A stretch of 64,000 bases of DNA from Cordia subcordata (GCA_028554755.1 JAPTOF010000008.1:17589001-17653000); one strand, 5' to 3'; numbered from the stretch's first letter, positions 34,007 through 46,098 are shown. Notes: generated by a model not told the origin, from the letters alone. Made by a program: numbers and translations.

Positions 34007-35956
34007 TGGTGTTCGTCTCTCGAGTGCAACCTCTAAAGACCCGTAAGTGCACGAATCAATGTAGTGTAGTGTATGCAAGAACGGGTGTTGAACCACAAGG
34101 AGGCTATATTGTGGAATGGATTCTAAGTGTGTGTCTTAGAGAATGCCAAAAAGAAAACTTAAACTAACTATTTTTGGTGTTTTTGAATGTCGAGAGCTCT
34201 AATTAAAGAAAATAAAACAACACTATGGGAATGGAAAGTTTAAAGACAAGCTATCTAGAGAGAACTAACAAATGGAAAGGATTAGGGTGACATCGACATC
34301 TACTTGTTAATGGGTGATCCGAGATTCCAATATTATAGGATTTTATGGAATGGCTTACTCATTAATTGCTCTTTTACTAGGTTACTTAGTTAATGTCCTA
34401 ATTTTCCCTTAGGACTCGGTATGGGTCCATCCCTAGGTGATGCCTTCTAGAGCTACGGCGTGGTCTTTATGACCTAGGGCCTTAAGAGTGACTAACTAGC
34501 TTCCTAGATGACCTAGAACAAACCTACCCTAGTACCTAAATCATTGGCTAGATTTAAAGCCAAGACCTAGTGTCACTAGAGTTGACTAAATCTACCCAAA
34601 AACCTATTTGTCAGATTTAAATCCAAAGAAGACTCAATTAGATTAGCCTTTAATTGTGCTTTGTCATTCTAGGGTCACAAAAGTGGGATTTGACCTATTA
34701 ACACATTCATACATGTTTTAAGCCAAGGTGTTTGTGAATAAAGGGACCTATTCGACTACCAATTATTTTCATGCTTAGATTACACCAATAAAAGCATTTT
34801 TGAACCAACATGTATGCAATATTAATGTCATATTTACTACTAAGCATGCAAACATAGACATGGCCATGAATATAAGCAATACCCACTTCATAAGATCCAC
34901 ACATAAACACATAAACATGATTATAGAATGGATTAGAGGTGTTTAGTAGCAAATAGACTTCCATTTATACATATGCAACTCTTATGGGCATATTATCAAA
35001 CACCTAGACATGTATTGAACAATAGCCATTGAAACAAGAAAAACATAGCATATATATACACATTAAGCCATTAAATCCCATAATATAGGAGCATAGAATC
35101 AACGTATTACACAAGTGTCATCACCCCAAACAAATCTACTCAAACATAATATAATAGAGGATGAAGAGAGAATAGAAAGCTCCATTTCCATCCTAGCGAT
35201 TCTTGTACAAAATCCTTGAGTACCCTTTGTTCCAAGTGTTTGAATCCTCTAAATGAGCTTAAAGCTAGGTGAAAAGTGTGTGAGTGTGTGTGTGTTGGAG
35301 GTTGATGAAAGAGGAATTAGGGTTTGAGAGATGGGTGTGAAAGAATATGACTTAATTAATTACAAAATGACCAAAAGTGGGCTATAAGCTAATTTCTGCG
35401 ACTACTGGAACACTATACCGGAGCACCGGTACCAAGAGGCCTCTATCCCGCTAGTAGAAGCTTGCTCACTGTTTTTGGCAGAATAGTGAACCAGTACACC
35501 GGTATCAAAGGTCCTCTATTCTGGTAGTAGAAACTTGCTTTTTGTTTTTAGTGGAATAGTGAGTCGGTACACTGGTACTTTGAAGCCAGTGTTCTGATAG
35601 TGTCTCTTTGCTCTCTTTTGGCTTTGTTTTAGCTCTGTTTTGCTTCCAGTTGTCTTGACCTTTGTTTGGAAGCCTCCAAACTTGATTTTCTTCCACTTTT
35701 CCTCTTCAATGTGCTTCCAATCCTTGCTCAAATCATCTCCATATTTGTTGATCTTCAAACAATCCTCAATCTCACCGATAACATCCAAAATTAGCCATTA
35801 ATGTAGCATTTACCCTTTAAACTCAACTATGTGCAGTTGTATACGCTTAAGCTTATACCTAGCACAAGTACTACATTAATACAACTATTAAGCTTAATAT
35901 GCCTCCAAAATATAGACAAATAACAATTCAAACACACATAAAAACACAACACATCA
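34007..35956 (-). repeat. ATH-2 5-prime LTR
   Basis: This 1950-bp LTR carries TGGTGTTCGTC and CACATCA ends. One clear hairpin (34544-34563) and a worn second one (34605-34626) occupy the paired-hairpin site. Confidence 0.93.
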
Positions 35957-36004
35957 ATATTCTCTTTCTTCTTGTCTTTCAGGCTTTGTGCATATAGGGA
36001 AGGT
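35957..36004 (+). other. Athila-A 3-prime end remnant, polypurine tract mostly lost
   Basis: ATATTCTC to GCATATAGGGAAGG continues Athila-A after ATH-2. Compared with ATH-1 (14921-15249) about 280 bp are missing, including the terminal hairpin and most of the G-rich tract, and the sequence joins the LTR directly. Confidence 0.75.
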
Positions 36005-36302
36005 TGATGTGTTTTGATTTTGTGTATGTTTGCATTGTCATTTACCTATATTTTAGAGGTGTTGACTGCTCATAATGATGCATTAGTGTAGTGCCTTTGA
36101 TAAGAATAGGCTTAAGCATAAACAAATGTACATATCGAGTTTAAGAGACAAATTGCTGCACTAATTGCTTATTTTCAATGATTTAGGTGAACTTTGGGTT
36201 AAGATCAAGACTGGACGATGAAAGGTGATGAAGATGGGAAATGCACGGGTCTAAGAGAGAAGACTACAGGCCAAAAAGACAAAGAATGGAGGAAGAAAGT
36301 CA

Positions 36303-36481
36303 GCCGGACGACCACCCTTCCAAAGCCGGTCGACCGGCCACTCCAGAGAGCATCATTAAAAAGCCGGATGACCACCCTTCTAGAGCTGGTCGACCGGTCG
36401 ACCGGCCACTCCAGAGAGCAACATTAAAAAGCCGATCGACCACTCCAGAGGCCGCGGCAATATGCTGAGAACATATAAATA
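36303..36481 (+). promoter_or_regulatory. GGTCGACC repeats and TATA box in the shared Athila LTR
   Basis: Repeat units of about 60 bp contain GCCGGTCGACCGGCC followed by ACTCCAGAGAGCA and an A-run. One unit has two fused copies (GGTCGACCGGTCGACCGG). The TATA box follows about 25 bp after the last unit. Confidence 0.65.
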
Positions 36482-37252
36482 GGGCTTGATTCTGCAGAAA
36501 GAGAGGAGGACTTTTTGGTAGATTAACACACACTTCACACCTAAAATTCTCACACACTTAACCCTAGATCCCACCCACTTCACACACACTTTTCACACAT
36601 TTCTCACTAAGAACCAAGCTTGATTTGGAGGGTTCAAACATTTTGGAATTAAGTTTGCTCAAAAGCTTTGTACAAGATTAGCTAGGATGAAAGGGAAGCT
36701 TCATTATCTCTCTTTCATTCTATTTCCTATTATGATTGAGTAGACTTGTGTAGGGTGATTTAACTTATGTAATGGGTTAATTATATACTCTTATGATATG
36801 GGATATGATGGCTGTTTATATATACATGTTTCGAATTGTCTTGTTTAAATGGGTATTTTCTCATTCATGTCTAAGTGTTTGATAAAATGCCTAAATGAGT
36901 AACATGTGTATAAATTGAAGTTTGTTTGTTACTAAACACATCTAATCCATGTTATAATCATGTCTATGTGTTTATATGTGGATGCTATGAAGTGGGTAAT
37001 GCTTTTATTCATGTCTATATGTATATTTGCATGCCTAGTAACAAGCATAACTTCAATAATTCATACGTGTTGGTTGTTAATTATTTCTAATGGTGTGAAC
37101 TAAACATGACGATGTTTGGTAGTTGAATAGGTTTCATTATTCAAGCACACCTTGGCCTTGAACATATATGAACGCACTAGCAAGTCAAAACCTGCTGTAG
37201 TGACCTTAGAATGACGAAGTATAACTTAGGGCTAGTCTAGGCCAAGTCTCCT

Positions 37253-37335
37253 TTGGCTTTAAATCCAGCCAATATGTTTTCGGATAGGTTTAGTCGACCT
37301 TAGCAACACTAGGTCTTGGCTTTAAATCCAGCCAA
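37253..37335 (+). repeat. Paired hairpins in the shared Athila LTR
   Basis: Two identical perfect copies of TTGGCT, TTAAATCC, AGCCAA lie at 37253-37272 and 37316-37335, 63 nt apart. This is the cleanest pair in the window. Confidence 0.8.
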
Positions 37336-37879
37336 AGGTTTAGGTACTAAGGTAGGTTCATTCTAAGCCACCTAGGAAGTTAGTTAGTCACTCTTGAGGC
37401 CCTAGGTCATAAGGACCACGCCGTAGCTCTAGGAGGCGCCGCCTAGGGACGGACCCACATCGAGTCCTAGGGGGAAATTAGGACACTAACTAGCAACCTA
37501 GTTAAGAGCACTCATGATAGTTAGCCATCATCCCTTAATCCCATAGCATTTGAGTATAGAATTACCCATTCATAAGTCGAACTCACCCTAACCCCTTCTC
37601 AATTGTTAGTTCCCTCTTGACCAACTTATGTTCCCATTTTTCATAATCATAGTTTAGTTTTATTTCCTTTACCTAGAGCTCCCGATAATCCAAAACCCTA
37701 AAAATATGTCTAGTTTAGATCTTTCTTTTTGGCACTTTCTAGAGCACCAAGCATAGAATTTACACACATTATTCACGCCTCCCTGTGGTTCGACACCCGC
37801 ACTTGTACACACTATATTGCACGATCCATACGCTTGCAGGTCTTTTAGAGCTTGCACTCGAAAGACGACACCAAGTTCT

Positions 37880-37897
37880 TGGCACCATTGCCTGGGA
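37880..37897 (+). other. ATH-B primer binding site (tRNA-Asp)
   Basis: TGGCACCATTGCCTGGGA lies 6 nt after the LTR, with three transition-type differences from the canonical tRNA-Asp complement. Confidence 0.82.
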
Positions 37898-38153
37898 GGC
37901 ATGGTGATTTGCATTCTTTGCTTGTGTGTTTTGGTAGTTGCTTTTCTTACTTTCTTGCTTTTTCTTTATAGTTTGTTTAGTTTTTGCTTATCTTGTTTAT
38001 TGTTCATATTATCTTGCTTTAGTTTTTGTTTATCTATTTTAGCTTTTGTCGTTGTTTTTAATAGACTCTTTAGGATTGTGGTTTATTTGCTGTAGTTTTA
38101 GGAATATTGAAGTTTTCGAGGGTTGAAGTGGCCGGAGTTAAGATAGATTGTGC

Positions 38154-40249
38154 ATGCTTGGTAGGAGATCTCTTAGAAATCCCCTAGTTCCTCTTAATCC
38201 CGAACCTGATAGAATTGCTAGACATTTTAGGAATTTAGGAGATCTTCTTGAGGAGATGACCGATCCCAACCATCCTTCTAATCCTCCCAATCCCCCAATG
38301 AATACCATTCCACCTCATGATCACATTGGGCATCAAGCCCAAGCTCATTTTAGACGAGAGCCCCATAGACCGGATCTACCCATAGACGAGAAACCCATTC
38401 TTAGCCAATTCTTTCTCCCCGAAGCCTTTGAGCCCAATTTGGCTATTCAAATTCCTGGTTTGGGGGAGACGAACTTCGAGATTAAGCCTAATATGTTGGC
38501 TATGCTTCCCTTCTTCTACGGGCGAAGCAATGAGAGTCCTCTAGATCATATCACTGATTTTGTTGAGATGAGTTCCACTCTCCATGTCCCCAATGTCTCT
38601 CAAGAGGTCATACGTCTAAGATTGTTTCCTTTCTCTCTTAAGGACAAGGCTAGGACTTGGTTGCATTCCTTACCCAATGGTTGCATTACTACATGGGTTG
38701 AGCTTCAATCTAAGTTCTTCCAAAAATTTTATCCCATGGCCAAGACGACCGACCTTAAGACCGCCATTATGACTTTCTCCCAACATGACCTAGAATCTTT
38801 TCATGAGGCTTGGGAGAGGTTCAAGGATCTTCTTAGACAATGTCCACATCATGGGTACGACAATCATGACCTAATGCAATACTTCTTTCGAGGCTTAAAT
38901 GAACAACATAGGATGATGGTCAATGCCGCCTCCGGTGGTGGCTTCTATCTTTTGAGACCGACTGAGGCATGGGAGAAAATAGAAATGATAGAAATGATGG
39001 CTGAAAATTCTTTTCAAAATTTTGCAATGGAAAGGTCTAGTCGGGGAGGCAACAAGAGAAGTGTTAGTGAGGTTGGAGTTTCTTTCGACTTACCCATTAA
39101 GGTTGAGGCTTTGACAAATAAACTAGATCAATTCATTTCTTTGTCTATTTCATCCCAAGGTCATAGGACTAGTTCTTTAGGTTCTTCCTCCGCCCCTTTA
39201 GTTGTCGAAGTTTGTGCATTGTGCTCCGAGTCATCTCATGAGACCATAGCTTGCCCTTTAGCATCTAAATTTCCTGAATTCATGAAAGAGCAAGTGTGTG
39301 CCACACAAGGTTATTCTCGTGAGTATAATCCATACTCGAACACATACAATCCGGGTTGGAGGGACAACCCAAAATTTTCTTAGAGACAAGGATAGCAAAA
39401 GTCTAGTTCACATCCTCAAGTTCCACCTCAGCAGCGACCCCGTCCTCAATATCCCTAAGGTTTCTATCATGTCAATCAACCTTGTCTCACTGGTGCTCCT
39501 CAACCTCAGGCTTTGCCTGCTCCCTCTAGTAGCCAACCTCCTAGTAATGACATAATGAAGATAATGCAGTTCATTTAGAACCAACAACAGGAATTGGCAG
39601 AAAACAGGCAGCAAATGGTGAGGTTTGAGGCACAGTTAGGACAGATTGCTAGTCAATTGAGCGCTAGAGACCCTGGGAAATTGCCTTCTCAGACGGAGGT
39701 AAACCCTAGAGTCCAGTCCTGTTCCTCCACCGATACCACTTATCCCCCTCAGGCCCAAGCTAAGGCCGTCACCACTCTTAGGAGCAATCGGGTAGTGGAT
39801 AATAGGGTAGGAGTTGACTTTGCAGTGCCTGCACCTAGTGGTCCTTCCGAGCCTAGAGCACCACATGGTAGCCTTGTTAAGAGAAATTTAGAGAAGGTCC
39901 TGTTGAGAGAGATAAGCCCATTAGAGATCATGGAAAGAGTAGTACTTCCCGCCCACATCGGGAGGAAAAAGAGCCTGTTGATGACTCCCATGTATCTAGA
40001 GGTATAGAGCCTAGAGTTCCCTTTCCATCCGCTTTCGAGAGACCTACACCTAGTGAGGACTCTAGGTTCTTTAAGGTTTTAGAGCATCTTAAGGACCTTA
40101 AGGTCAATCTTCCTTTGATAGATGCGATCATTTCCATCCCCTTTTCTTCTAAGTTCTTTAAGGATCTTTATACAAGGAAACGTAGGTCATCGAACATTCC
40201 TCAGAAGGTGAGGCTTACGGAGAAGGTGAGTAGTATTTGTACTTCGGGC
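38154..40249 (+). pseudogene. ATH-B gag and start of protease region, truncated
   Basis: The ATG at 38154 (MLGRRSLRNPLVPLNPEPDR) opens a frame of about 410 codons ending at TAG 39381, where ATH-1 has a Trp codon. The capsid blocks (FEIKPNMLAMLPFFYGRSNE, VIRLRLFPFSLKDKARTWLH, PHHGYDNHDLMQYFFRGLNE) and the zinc knuckle CALCSESSHETIAC are intact. A 9-bp duplication gives EMIEMMAEN. Beyond 39383 several TAG/TAA codons replace Gln or Trp, and a frameshift follows before 40007. The sequence is still colinear with ATH-1 up to the ACTTCGGGC corresponding to 10218-10226, then switches abruptly to copia LTR. The 38154-39383 stretch is the longest intact gag in the window. Confidence 0.92.
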
Positions 40250-40250
40250 A
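40244..40250. other. Deletion junction with microhomology between ATH-B and COP-2 LTR
   Basis: TCGGGC belongs equally to Athila (ACTTCGGGCCTTCC in ATH-1) and to the copia LTR (GATCGGGCAAGGAC in COP-1 element sense). The joint therefore carries 6 bp of microhomology, typical of illegitimate recombination. Confidence 0.8.
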
Positions 40251-41153
40251 AGGACATTTTAATTATTTTTGGAAGCCAAGGTTAATTGTGTCTTCTTGGT
40301 CCCTTCCCTAGTTGAAATGACTTTGAGAGAGTAATCTTGAAAGAGCAAATTCCATATTGTGGTAATAGCCTTATTGGGCCAAAGCTTGGAATTGGGTTTG
40401 GGCTTTCTTTAGAGTCCAAGATAACCTAATTGGGCTAGAATGGTTTTCTATTGGGCGTAGGCCTCCACATGGATTATGGACTATGTGTTGGACTTGGATA
40501 ATGGGCGTGGCCTTAGTCTTCCAAGACAAGTGGACAACTTGCAAATTACTACAAAAACAAGTAGACAACTTGCACAAGTCTTCGAAGACAAGCTAACAAG
40601 TTGCATAAAGGAAATACGACATGGAAATTTTCTCCCACATTGAAAGTTTAGCAACTTTGGGTGCCAAGGTTCTCTCTATAAATAGACAAGACCCTACACC
40701 CTTTATGCAATCCACTTTGTAGTTGATTTCTTCCTTTTTGGCAAGAAAATACTCAACACATAGTACACACTTATTGTGTGACTTTTCCTCTAGTTTTCCA
40801 AGAGCATATTACTTTGTTTCTTCCCATACAAGAGGCTATTCTCTCAAGTTAAGTCTCTTTAATCATAGGGAAGAAGACTAGGGAGTTGCTTATTGCGACA
40901 CCCTTATAGTAAATTTTTGGTGGCCTTGTTCGTGAACGGGAACAAAGCTCGTGACCGGTTTTAGCTTCATCAAAGGCCCCACACTTCAAAAGGTTAGCTT
41001 TATATATTTTTGCAAGTACTAGTTATATTCTATATGTTCTTAAGCATGTTCTCGTGTGTGTAATGTGGTATTTTATTTTCTAGCATGTTTTCTTAGTTAT
41101 AATTTAGAAAATATGGACTAAGATACACCACACTTAATAATGTTGATCGTACA
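40250..41153 (+). repeat. COP-2 5-prime LTR, truncated
   Basis: Only the last 904 bp of a 1.9-kb LTR remain. The TATA box TATAAATA survives at 40677-40684 and the CA end at 41153. Confidence 0.92.
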
Positions 41154-41155
41154 AT

Positions 41156-41167
41156 TGGTATCAGAGC
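41156..41167 (+). other. COP-2 primer binding site (initiator tRNA-Met)
   Basis: TGGTATCAGAGC, two bases after the LTR end. Confidence 0.93.
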
Positions 41168-42632
41168 TTAGACTCACACACAACATGCTTAGACTATGCA
41201 AGAATATTGTATTTGCATAAATATATTAGTCATCTTATGAGTGGCAAGATTAGGAAATCTTGTGTTGCATATACTTGTGGTTTTATGCTTGTATGTGCAG
41301 ATAATATAAAATCCCCGTGATGGTTCGTATGTATGCATGATAGATTTTCGTGTACAATCAACAAAGCTTGGCCATAGGCTATTTCATGTATAAAATATTT
41401 AAGGTTATTGCTTTTAGTTTCATTTAAAAGAAGCATAGGATGTTTTGATATCCTTGTAATGTTTCTTTATGAAGCTTGTATTAGCAATAGGAAAGTGTAT
41501 TATTGTAATCTTTGAAGACCAAGGCAGAAAAAGCTACTAAGCGTGCTATTTTATTAAAGATTACATGGAGCCATCAAAGAGGGATTCTAACATATTTTCG
41601 GTGGATGTTTATAATGCATTGATATATGTTTTAACATATTTGCATTAGCATGATTGCCACCTAGAAATATGTCCACTCATTAGGGTATATAAAAAATTAG
41701 TCATACCTATGAGTTGATTCTCAAAGATAGTTAAGTTTATGAGAATGGCTTAGACAAGAGAATTATAAGCAGCTATGTCTAAAGATGCCATGAGATCTCA
41801 TGACAACATTAAAAGAACTTAACTTGAGATTTACATGTATATATGTCAACCTAAGGGTCTATGCACCCAGATTTAGGTAAGAGATCTATTGTGATATTGC
41901 AATCTTTTAGTAACACAAAGGGGATTTACAAAAATCCAAAATGTGTTTAGATCTAAAACAAAGCAAGAATATCAAAGGAAACCCTTAAGTTAAAATATTG
42001 AGTGGGAGAGGGGACTGGAAATACCCCATAGCTTTCCATATCCGATTCACGTTAATGATAAATGTCGTTAACTTCCGCAACAAAAGGTGACACTTTGTCT
42101 AGATTTAACAAGGTGAGACATAAAATGTTTATTCAAAAGGGTGTTAGTAAATTCGGCCATCCCATCGGTGGGGTTCTTTACTAAAGAACGCCTTACGCAA
42201 CATTGATTAAAGTCACTACCCCATCGGAGGGCTTAAATCAAGAATGTTTCATGGAATAAACATTAGGGATGGGTGTACACTCAACTTAAATGGTAGGTTC
42301 GGCTATCCTATCGATAGAGTTCGCTACCAAATTTAAGAAGCCAAACAAAACAATGATTGAATTATTCATTTGGATCATATCCAGACAATTGTTAATTCAA
42401 ATAAGTGGTGGAACTTAACTTAACATTCATAAGTTCGGCCATCCCATCAGTGGAGTTCTTATGAGGACGTTGAGACACTATTACATCGAGTAGTTTAAAG
42501 GGTTGACCTACTCAAAGGCAAATGATGTAAAAAGTACTTGTACATTTTATTTCCAAAGATAGCATACATATTATACATGCATCAATTCTATACTCATAAA
42601 TTAATTGTGATTATATTGTTGTATCCAGAAAA
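41168..42632 (+). other. COP-2 leader
   Basis: About 1.47 kb of non-coding leader before gag. It contains repeated short motifs such as GGTTCGGC(T/C)ATCC and AAGTTCGGCCATCCCATC (42296-42450) also seen in COP-1 at 18350-18660. No gene is seen. Confidence 0.75.
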
Positions 42633-43436
42633 ATGTCTTCGTTCAGTCCACTAGCTACAATTCTCAAAGAGCACAAGCTCACTTGACCGAATTTTGTGGA
42701 CTGAAAACGAAACTTGGACATAGTACTCACTGCAGACGAGTACAAATATGTCCTAACAACTCCTTGTCCTGTTATGAGGGCTAACTCTTTTGAAGCCCAG
42801 AAAGATGCTGAGGCAAAATGGTAGAAAGCCAATAGTATGGCCAAGTGCTATATGATGGCTTCTATGTCAGATATTTCACAGAGCAAGCATCATCATATGG
42901 AAACTGCAAAAGAAATCATGATCGCACTGTCTCGTGTGTTTGCTGATAAGAGCAGGCCCACAAGGCAAGGTGCTCTTAGAGAAATTATGAATCAAAGAAT
43001 GGCAGAAGGAGCATCTGTCAGGGATCATATGCTTAAAATGATGGATTGCTTCAATACTGCTGAGATCCTAGGAGCAAACCTAGATAAACAGTCAAAGGTA
43101 GACATGATTTTGGAGACTCTACCGTCATCCTATACCCAGTTCAAGCTTAATTATCATATGAGTAAGATGAACATGGATATGATGGAATTAATGAAAGAGC
43201 TCCTAGCTGCAGAGGCCATAATGAAAAATAAAGGCCACATAAACATGGTTCAAGCATCCACTTCTGGACTTAACCCGAAAGGGAGAAAGTTCAAAGAAAA
43301 GGGGAAGCAAAAACGCGGTCAAGGGAAAAAGAAGAGAAATGGTGAATAGCCCAGGCAGTTAACAGGTGAAAAGCCCAAGGGCAAATGCTTTAAATGTGGC
43401 CTAAAAGGACACTGGAAAAAGGATTGCCTGAAGTAC
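42633..43436 (+). pseudogene. COP-2 gag
   Basis: The ATG at 42633 (MSSFSPLATILKEHKL) starts a frame that is open apart from four stops: TGA 42684 (Gly in COP-1), TGA 42702 (Trp in COP-1), TAG 42822 and TAG 43347. It has the copia gag core AKCYMMASMSDISQSKHHHM to LETLPSSYTQFKLNYHMSKM, a lysine-rich segment (43270-43345) and a perfect zinc knuckle CX2CX4HX4C (CFKCGLKGHWKKDC, 43386-43427). There is no frameshift, so gag, protease and integrase are one reading frame. Confidence 0.92.
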
Positions 43437-44619
43437 TTGGCTCGAGGCCAGATAGGTACACCTCTTTTGTTCTACATTGAAATCTGCTTAGTGGTTGATT
43501 CTACTGATTCTTGGATTGTAGACTTTGGAGCCACTAACCACATTTGCAATTCTTTGCATCGGTTTCAGGGAATGAAAGAACTAGCTAAAGGGGAGTTTGC
43601 TCTGAGGTTGGGTAATGGAGCAAAAGTATGGGCTGCTGCAGTGGGAGGAATGTGCTTAAATTTTCCATGTAACAGGAAGATATTTTTGAACAATGTTTAT
43701 TATGTTTTGGATGTACGTAAAAACGTTATCTCTATTTCGCAATTAATATTAGATGGTTTTTGCATTAATTTCCATTCTGGTGTTGATATCAGTAGAGATG
43801 GAAATATTATTTGTTCTGACAGCATGCATGATAACTTGTTCTATATAAAACCTATTACAAACTCACTGTATAATATAGAACAAACTAATTCCCGAAAAAG
43901 GAAGGTTTCTTCGACCAATGATACATATCTTTGGCACCTACACTTAAGACATATCAGTCTAAAGCGAATTCAGAGATTAGTCGAGGATGGGCATCGTAGC
44001 TCATTAGATCTCGAAGATCTACCTCCGTGTGAATCTTGTCTCAAAGGGAAGATGACTAAACGGTCATTTTCTTCTAAAGGAGAAAGGGCCAAAGAAGTAT
44101 TGGAATTGGTTCACACTGATGTGTGTGGTCCTATGAGCAAACCAGCACGAGGAGGTCATGAGTATTTCATTACATTTACTGATGATTACTCTAGATATGA
44201 ATATGTATATATGATGCGACGCAAGTCTGAATCCGTTGAGAAATTCAAAGAGTTCAAAGCTGAGGCAGAGCGAAAATTAGATAAACATATCAAAGCCCTT
44301 TGGTCTGAACGAGGTGGCGAATACCTCTCAGGTGAGTTCAGAGACTATCTTACACAAGAAGGGATAGTGTCTCAGTTGACTGCACCAGGGACTCCTCAGC
44401 AAAATAGTGTAGCAGAGAGAAGAAATCGTACCCTATTGGATATGGTTAGGTCAATGATGAGCCATGCATCATTACCTTTATCTTTTTGGGGGTATGTCAT
44501 TGAAACAGCGGCAGACATCTTGAACTTGGCACCATCTAAATCAGTACCTACGACACCTCAAGAAATATGGACTGGGCGTAAGCCTAGTCTAAATCATTTC
44601 CACATTTGGGGTTGTCCAG
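43437..44619 (+). pseudogene. COP-2 protease and integrase, first part
   Basis: In frame with gag. The protease has SWIVDFGATNHICNS at about 43510-43550: the catalytic Asp-Ser-Gly triad reads Asp-Phe-Gly, one substitution from COP-1 DSG. Integrase follows with HHCC (WHLHLRH, CESCLKGK), HTDVCGP, then LWSERGGE where the second catalytic Asp (SDRGG in COP-1) is Glu, and an intact third residue in SVAERRNRT. It stays open until NA-1 inserts at HIWGCP. Both protease and integrase carry active-site changes. Confidence 0.92.
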
Positions 44620-44907
44620 TGATGTGTGTCATTTGTGCATGTTTGCATCTAGTTTTTGCATGCATATTTAAGGGTGTTCAGAGCATAATTGAGTGCGCTT
44701 AGTATAAAGTTTATGCATATTTGTTAATATTCGTACTTAATGTATTTAGGTGCATAAATACTATACTAAGTGTTATATTCCATGTTTTAGGAGTGTTTTG
44801 GAAGGGTTCAAGCGTATACGAGGAAGAAATGAGCTAACGGATGAAGACTGGAAGAAAAGAAATAAAGAAGAGAGCATTTTGATCCAGCCGGTCGGCTTAG
44901 ATGAAGA

Positions 44908-45093
44908 GCCGGTCGACCTAGACGGTCGACCGGCCGCTCCAGAGAATAAAAGATTTAGAGCCGGTCGAGTTCCTCAAGAAGCCGGTCGACCGGCCAGTCC
45001 AGAGAGCATCAAGATTGAAGCCAGTCGAGCAAGAAAGAGGAGCCGGTAGACCGACTAGGTCGACCGGCTGTGCGCAGAAGAAATTTATAAAAG
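44908..45093 (+). promoter_or_regulatory. NA-1 U3 promoter: GGTCGACC hairpins and TATA box
   Basis: The first hairpin, 44908-44934, has 11-bp arms GCCGGTCGACC with loop TAGAC. Further GGTCGACC units follow, the last pair at 45042-45068 with two mutated arm bases (perfect in the right LTR). TATAAAAG lies at 45086. Units include GGCCAGTCCAGAGAGCATC, close to the ATH-1 unit GGCCAATCCAGAGAGCAAC. Confidence 0.7.
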
Positions 45094-45591
45094 CTCGTTT
45101 CAGCCCAATTTCGAGGGGAGGAACTTTTATTTCTTAAACCTTAATAAACCCTAACCTCGACCCACTACATAAAACGCCCTAAACCATCATCTAAACCCCA
45201 CACCAAGCTAGGATTGAAGCATTAAACAAAGATTTGAAGGATTTGTACAGATTTGGAAGCAAGAATTTAGGGAAGTTCTTCTTGTTCTTTCTCTATTTCT
45301 TGTAAATATGTTGCTAGATTAGGCTAGATTTAGGGTTGATTGTTGTTGTATATTAGATTAGGGCTTTGAATAATGGATTTGTGTAGATCTTTGACTCTTA
45401 ATACATGTTTATTTACATAAATTTATGGCATGATTCAATATGTCTATGTATTGGAAATCAAACATGTCTATGTGTTTGTTAAAATGCCTAAGTGAATATG
45501 CATGTGTTATTTGTGCTTCAAATGCTCTTATCTACTTATATGGGTGATGTGATTGTGCTTAATCTCAAGGCTTTGCTTAGTAGAGTAGGCT

Positions 45592-45672
45592 TTAGCTTTA
45601 AATCCAGCTAATAGGTTACATGCTATGCTTAGTCGAGTTTAGGTGCTAGTCCTTGGCTTTAAATCCAGCCAA
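45592..45672 (+). repeat. Paired hairpins in NA-1 left LTR
   Basis: The first is TTAGCT, TTAAATCC, AGCTAA (45592-45611): both partners of one base pair are changed relative to ATH-1, so pairing is kept. The second is TTGGCT, TTAAATCC, AGCCAA (45653-45672). Spacing is 61 nt. Confidence 0.78.
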
Positions 45673-46098
45673 GTGGATAAGTTAACCTAGACTAGAGTAT
45701 CCCTCACCCACGTTAGTGTTGGTTAAGAGGGCCCCCAATCAACACGACGGCAATAGAAGTCCCGAGCCTTAGATAGACATCATCTGTTATCATAGCCCAA
45801 GACTTGTTGCAATGCAATCGCCCTAGGTCCCGTTCTTCTTTATTAGTGTTTCCTTCCTTAGTTTGGCTCCTTTAAGTTCCTCCATAGATTAGTTTTTATT
45901 TTCCTTTTTCCGAGCTCCTTTCATCCTAAAGTAAGTACACACACGCATGTAGCTAGTTTAAGGCACTCGAGCACCTAGAGACTGAACTAAGGTAGCCTCC
46001 CTGTGGATTCGACCCCGCACTTGCACACACTGTACTACACACGTCCCCTGCACTTGCGGGCTATTTAGGCTTGTGCTCAAATAGCGATATCATGTTTT

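Larger units (their letters stand above)
24757..35956 (-). mobile_element. ATH-2, Ty3/gypsy Athila-type retrotransposon, minus strand
   Basis: It is bounded by the duplication ATATT (24752-24756 and 35957-35961) inside the 3-prime region of Athila-A. The LTRs are 1944 and 1950 bp, with a primer site next to the right-hand LTR and polypurine tract next to the left-hand one. Gag and pol are colinear with ATH-1 but broken many times. The first 55 bp of the two LTRs already differ at about eight positions, so the element is clearly older than ATH-1 and NA-1. Confidence 0.94.
36005..37873 (+). repeat. LTR shared by Athila-A (as 3-prime LTR) and ATH-B (as 5-prime LTR)
   Basis: This 1869-bp LTR starts TGATGTG and ends GACACCA. 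It is preceded by an Athila 3-prime end and followed by a primer site and gag, so it is internal to a tandem array. It contains GGTCGACC-type repeats at about 36303-36455, TATAAATA at 36474-36481 and perfect paired hairpins at 37253-37335. Confidence 0.9.
44620..46092 (+). repeat. NA-1 left LTR
   Basis: TGATGTG start, ATATCA end. It contains the GGTCGACC array, TATAAAAG at 45086-45093 and paired hairpins at 45592-45672. A frame of 99 codons (44750-45049) is open through the repeat array but lies upstream of the TATA box. Confidence 0.94.

Noticed and set aside
44750..45049. 99-codon frame in NA-1 LTR (also 49832-50140)
   Set aside because: It lies upstream of the TATA box and is open mainly because the GGTCGACC repeat has no stops in that frame (GRPA-PE repeats).
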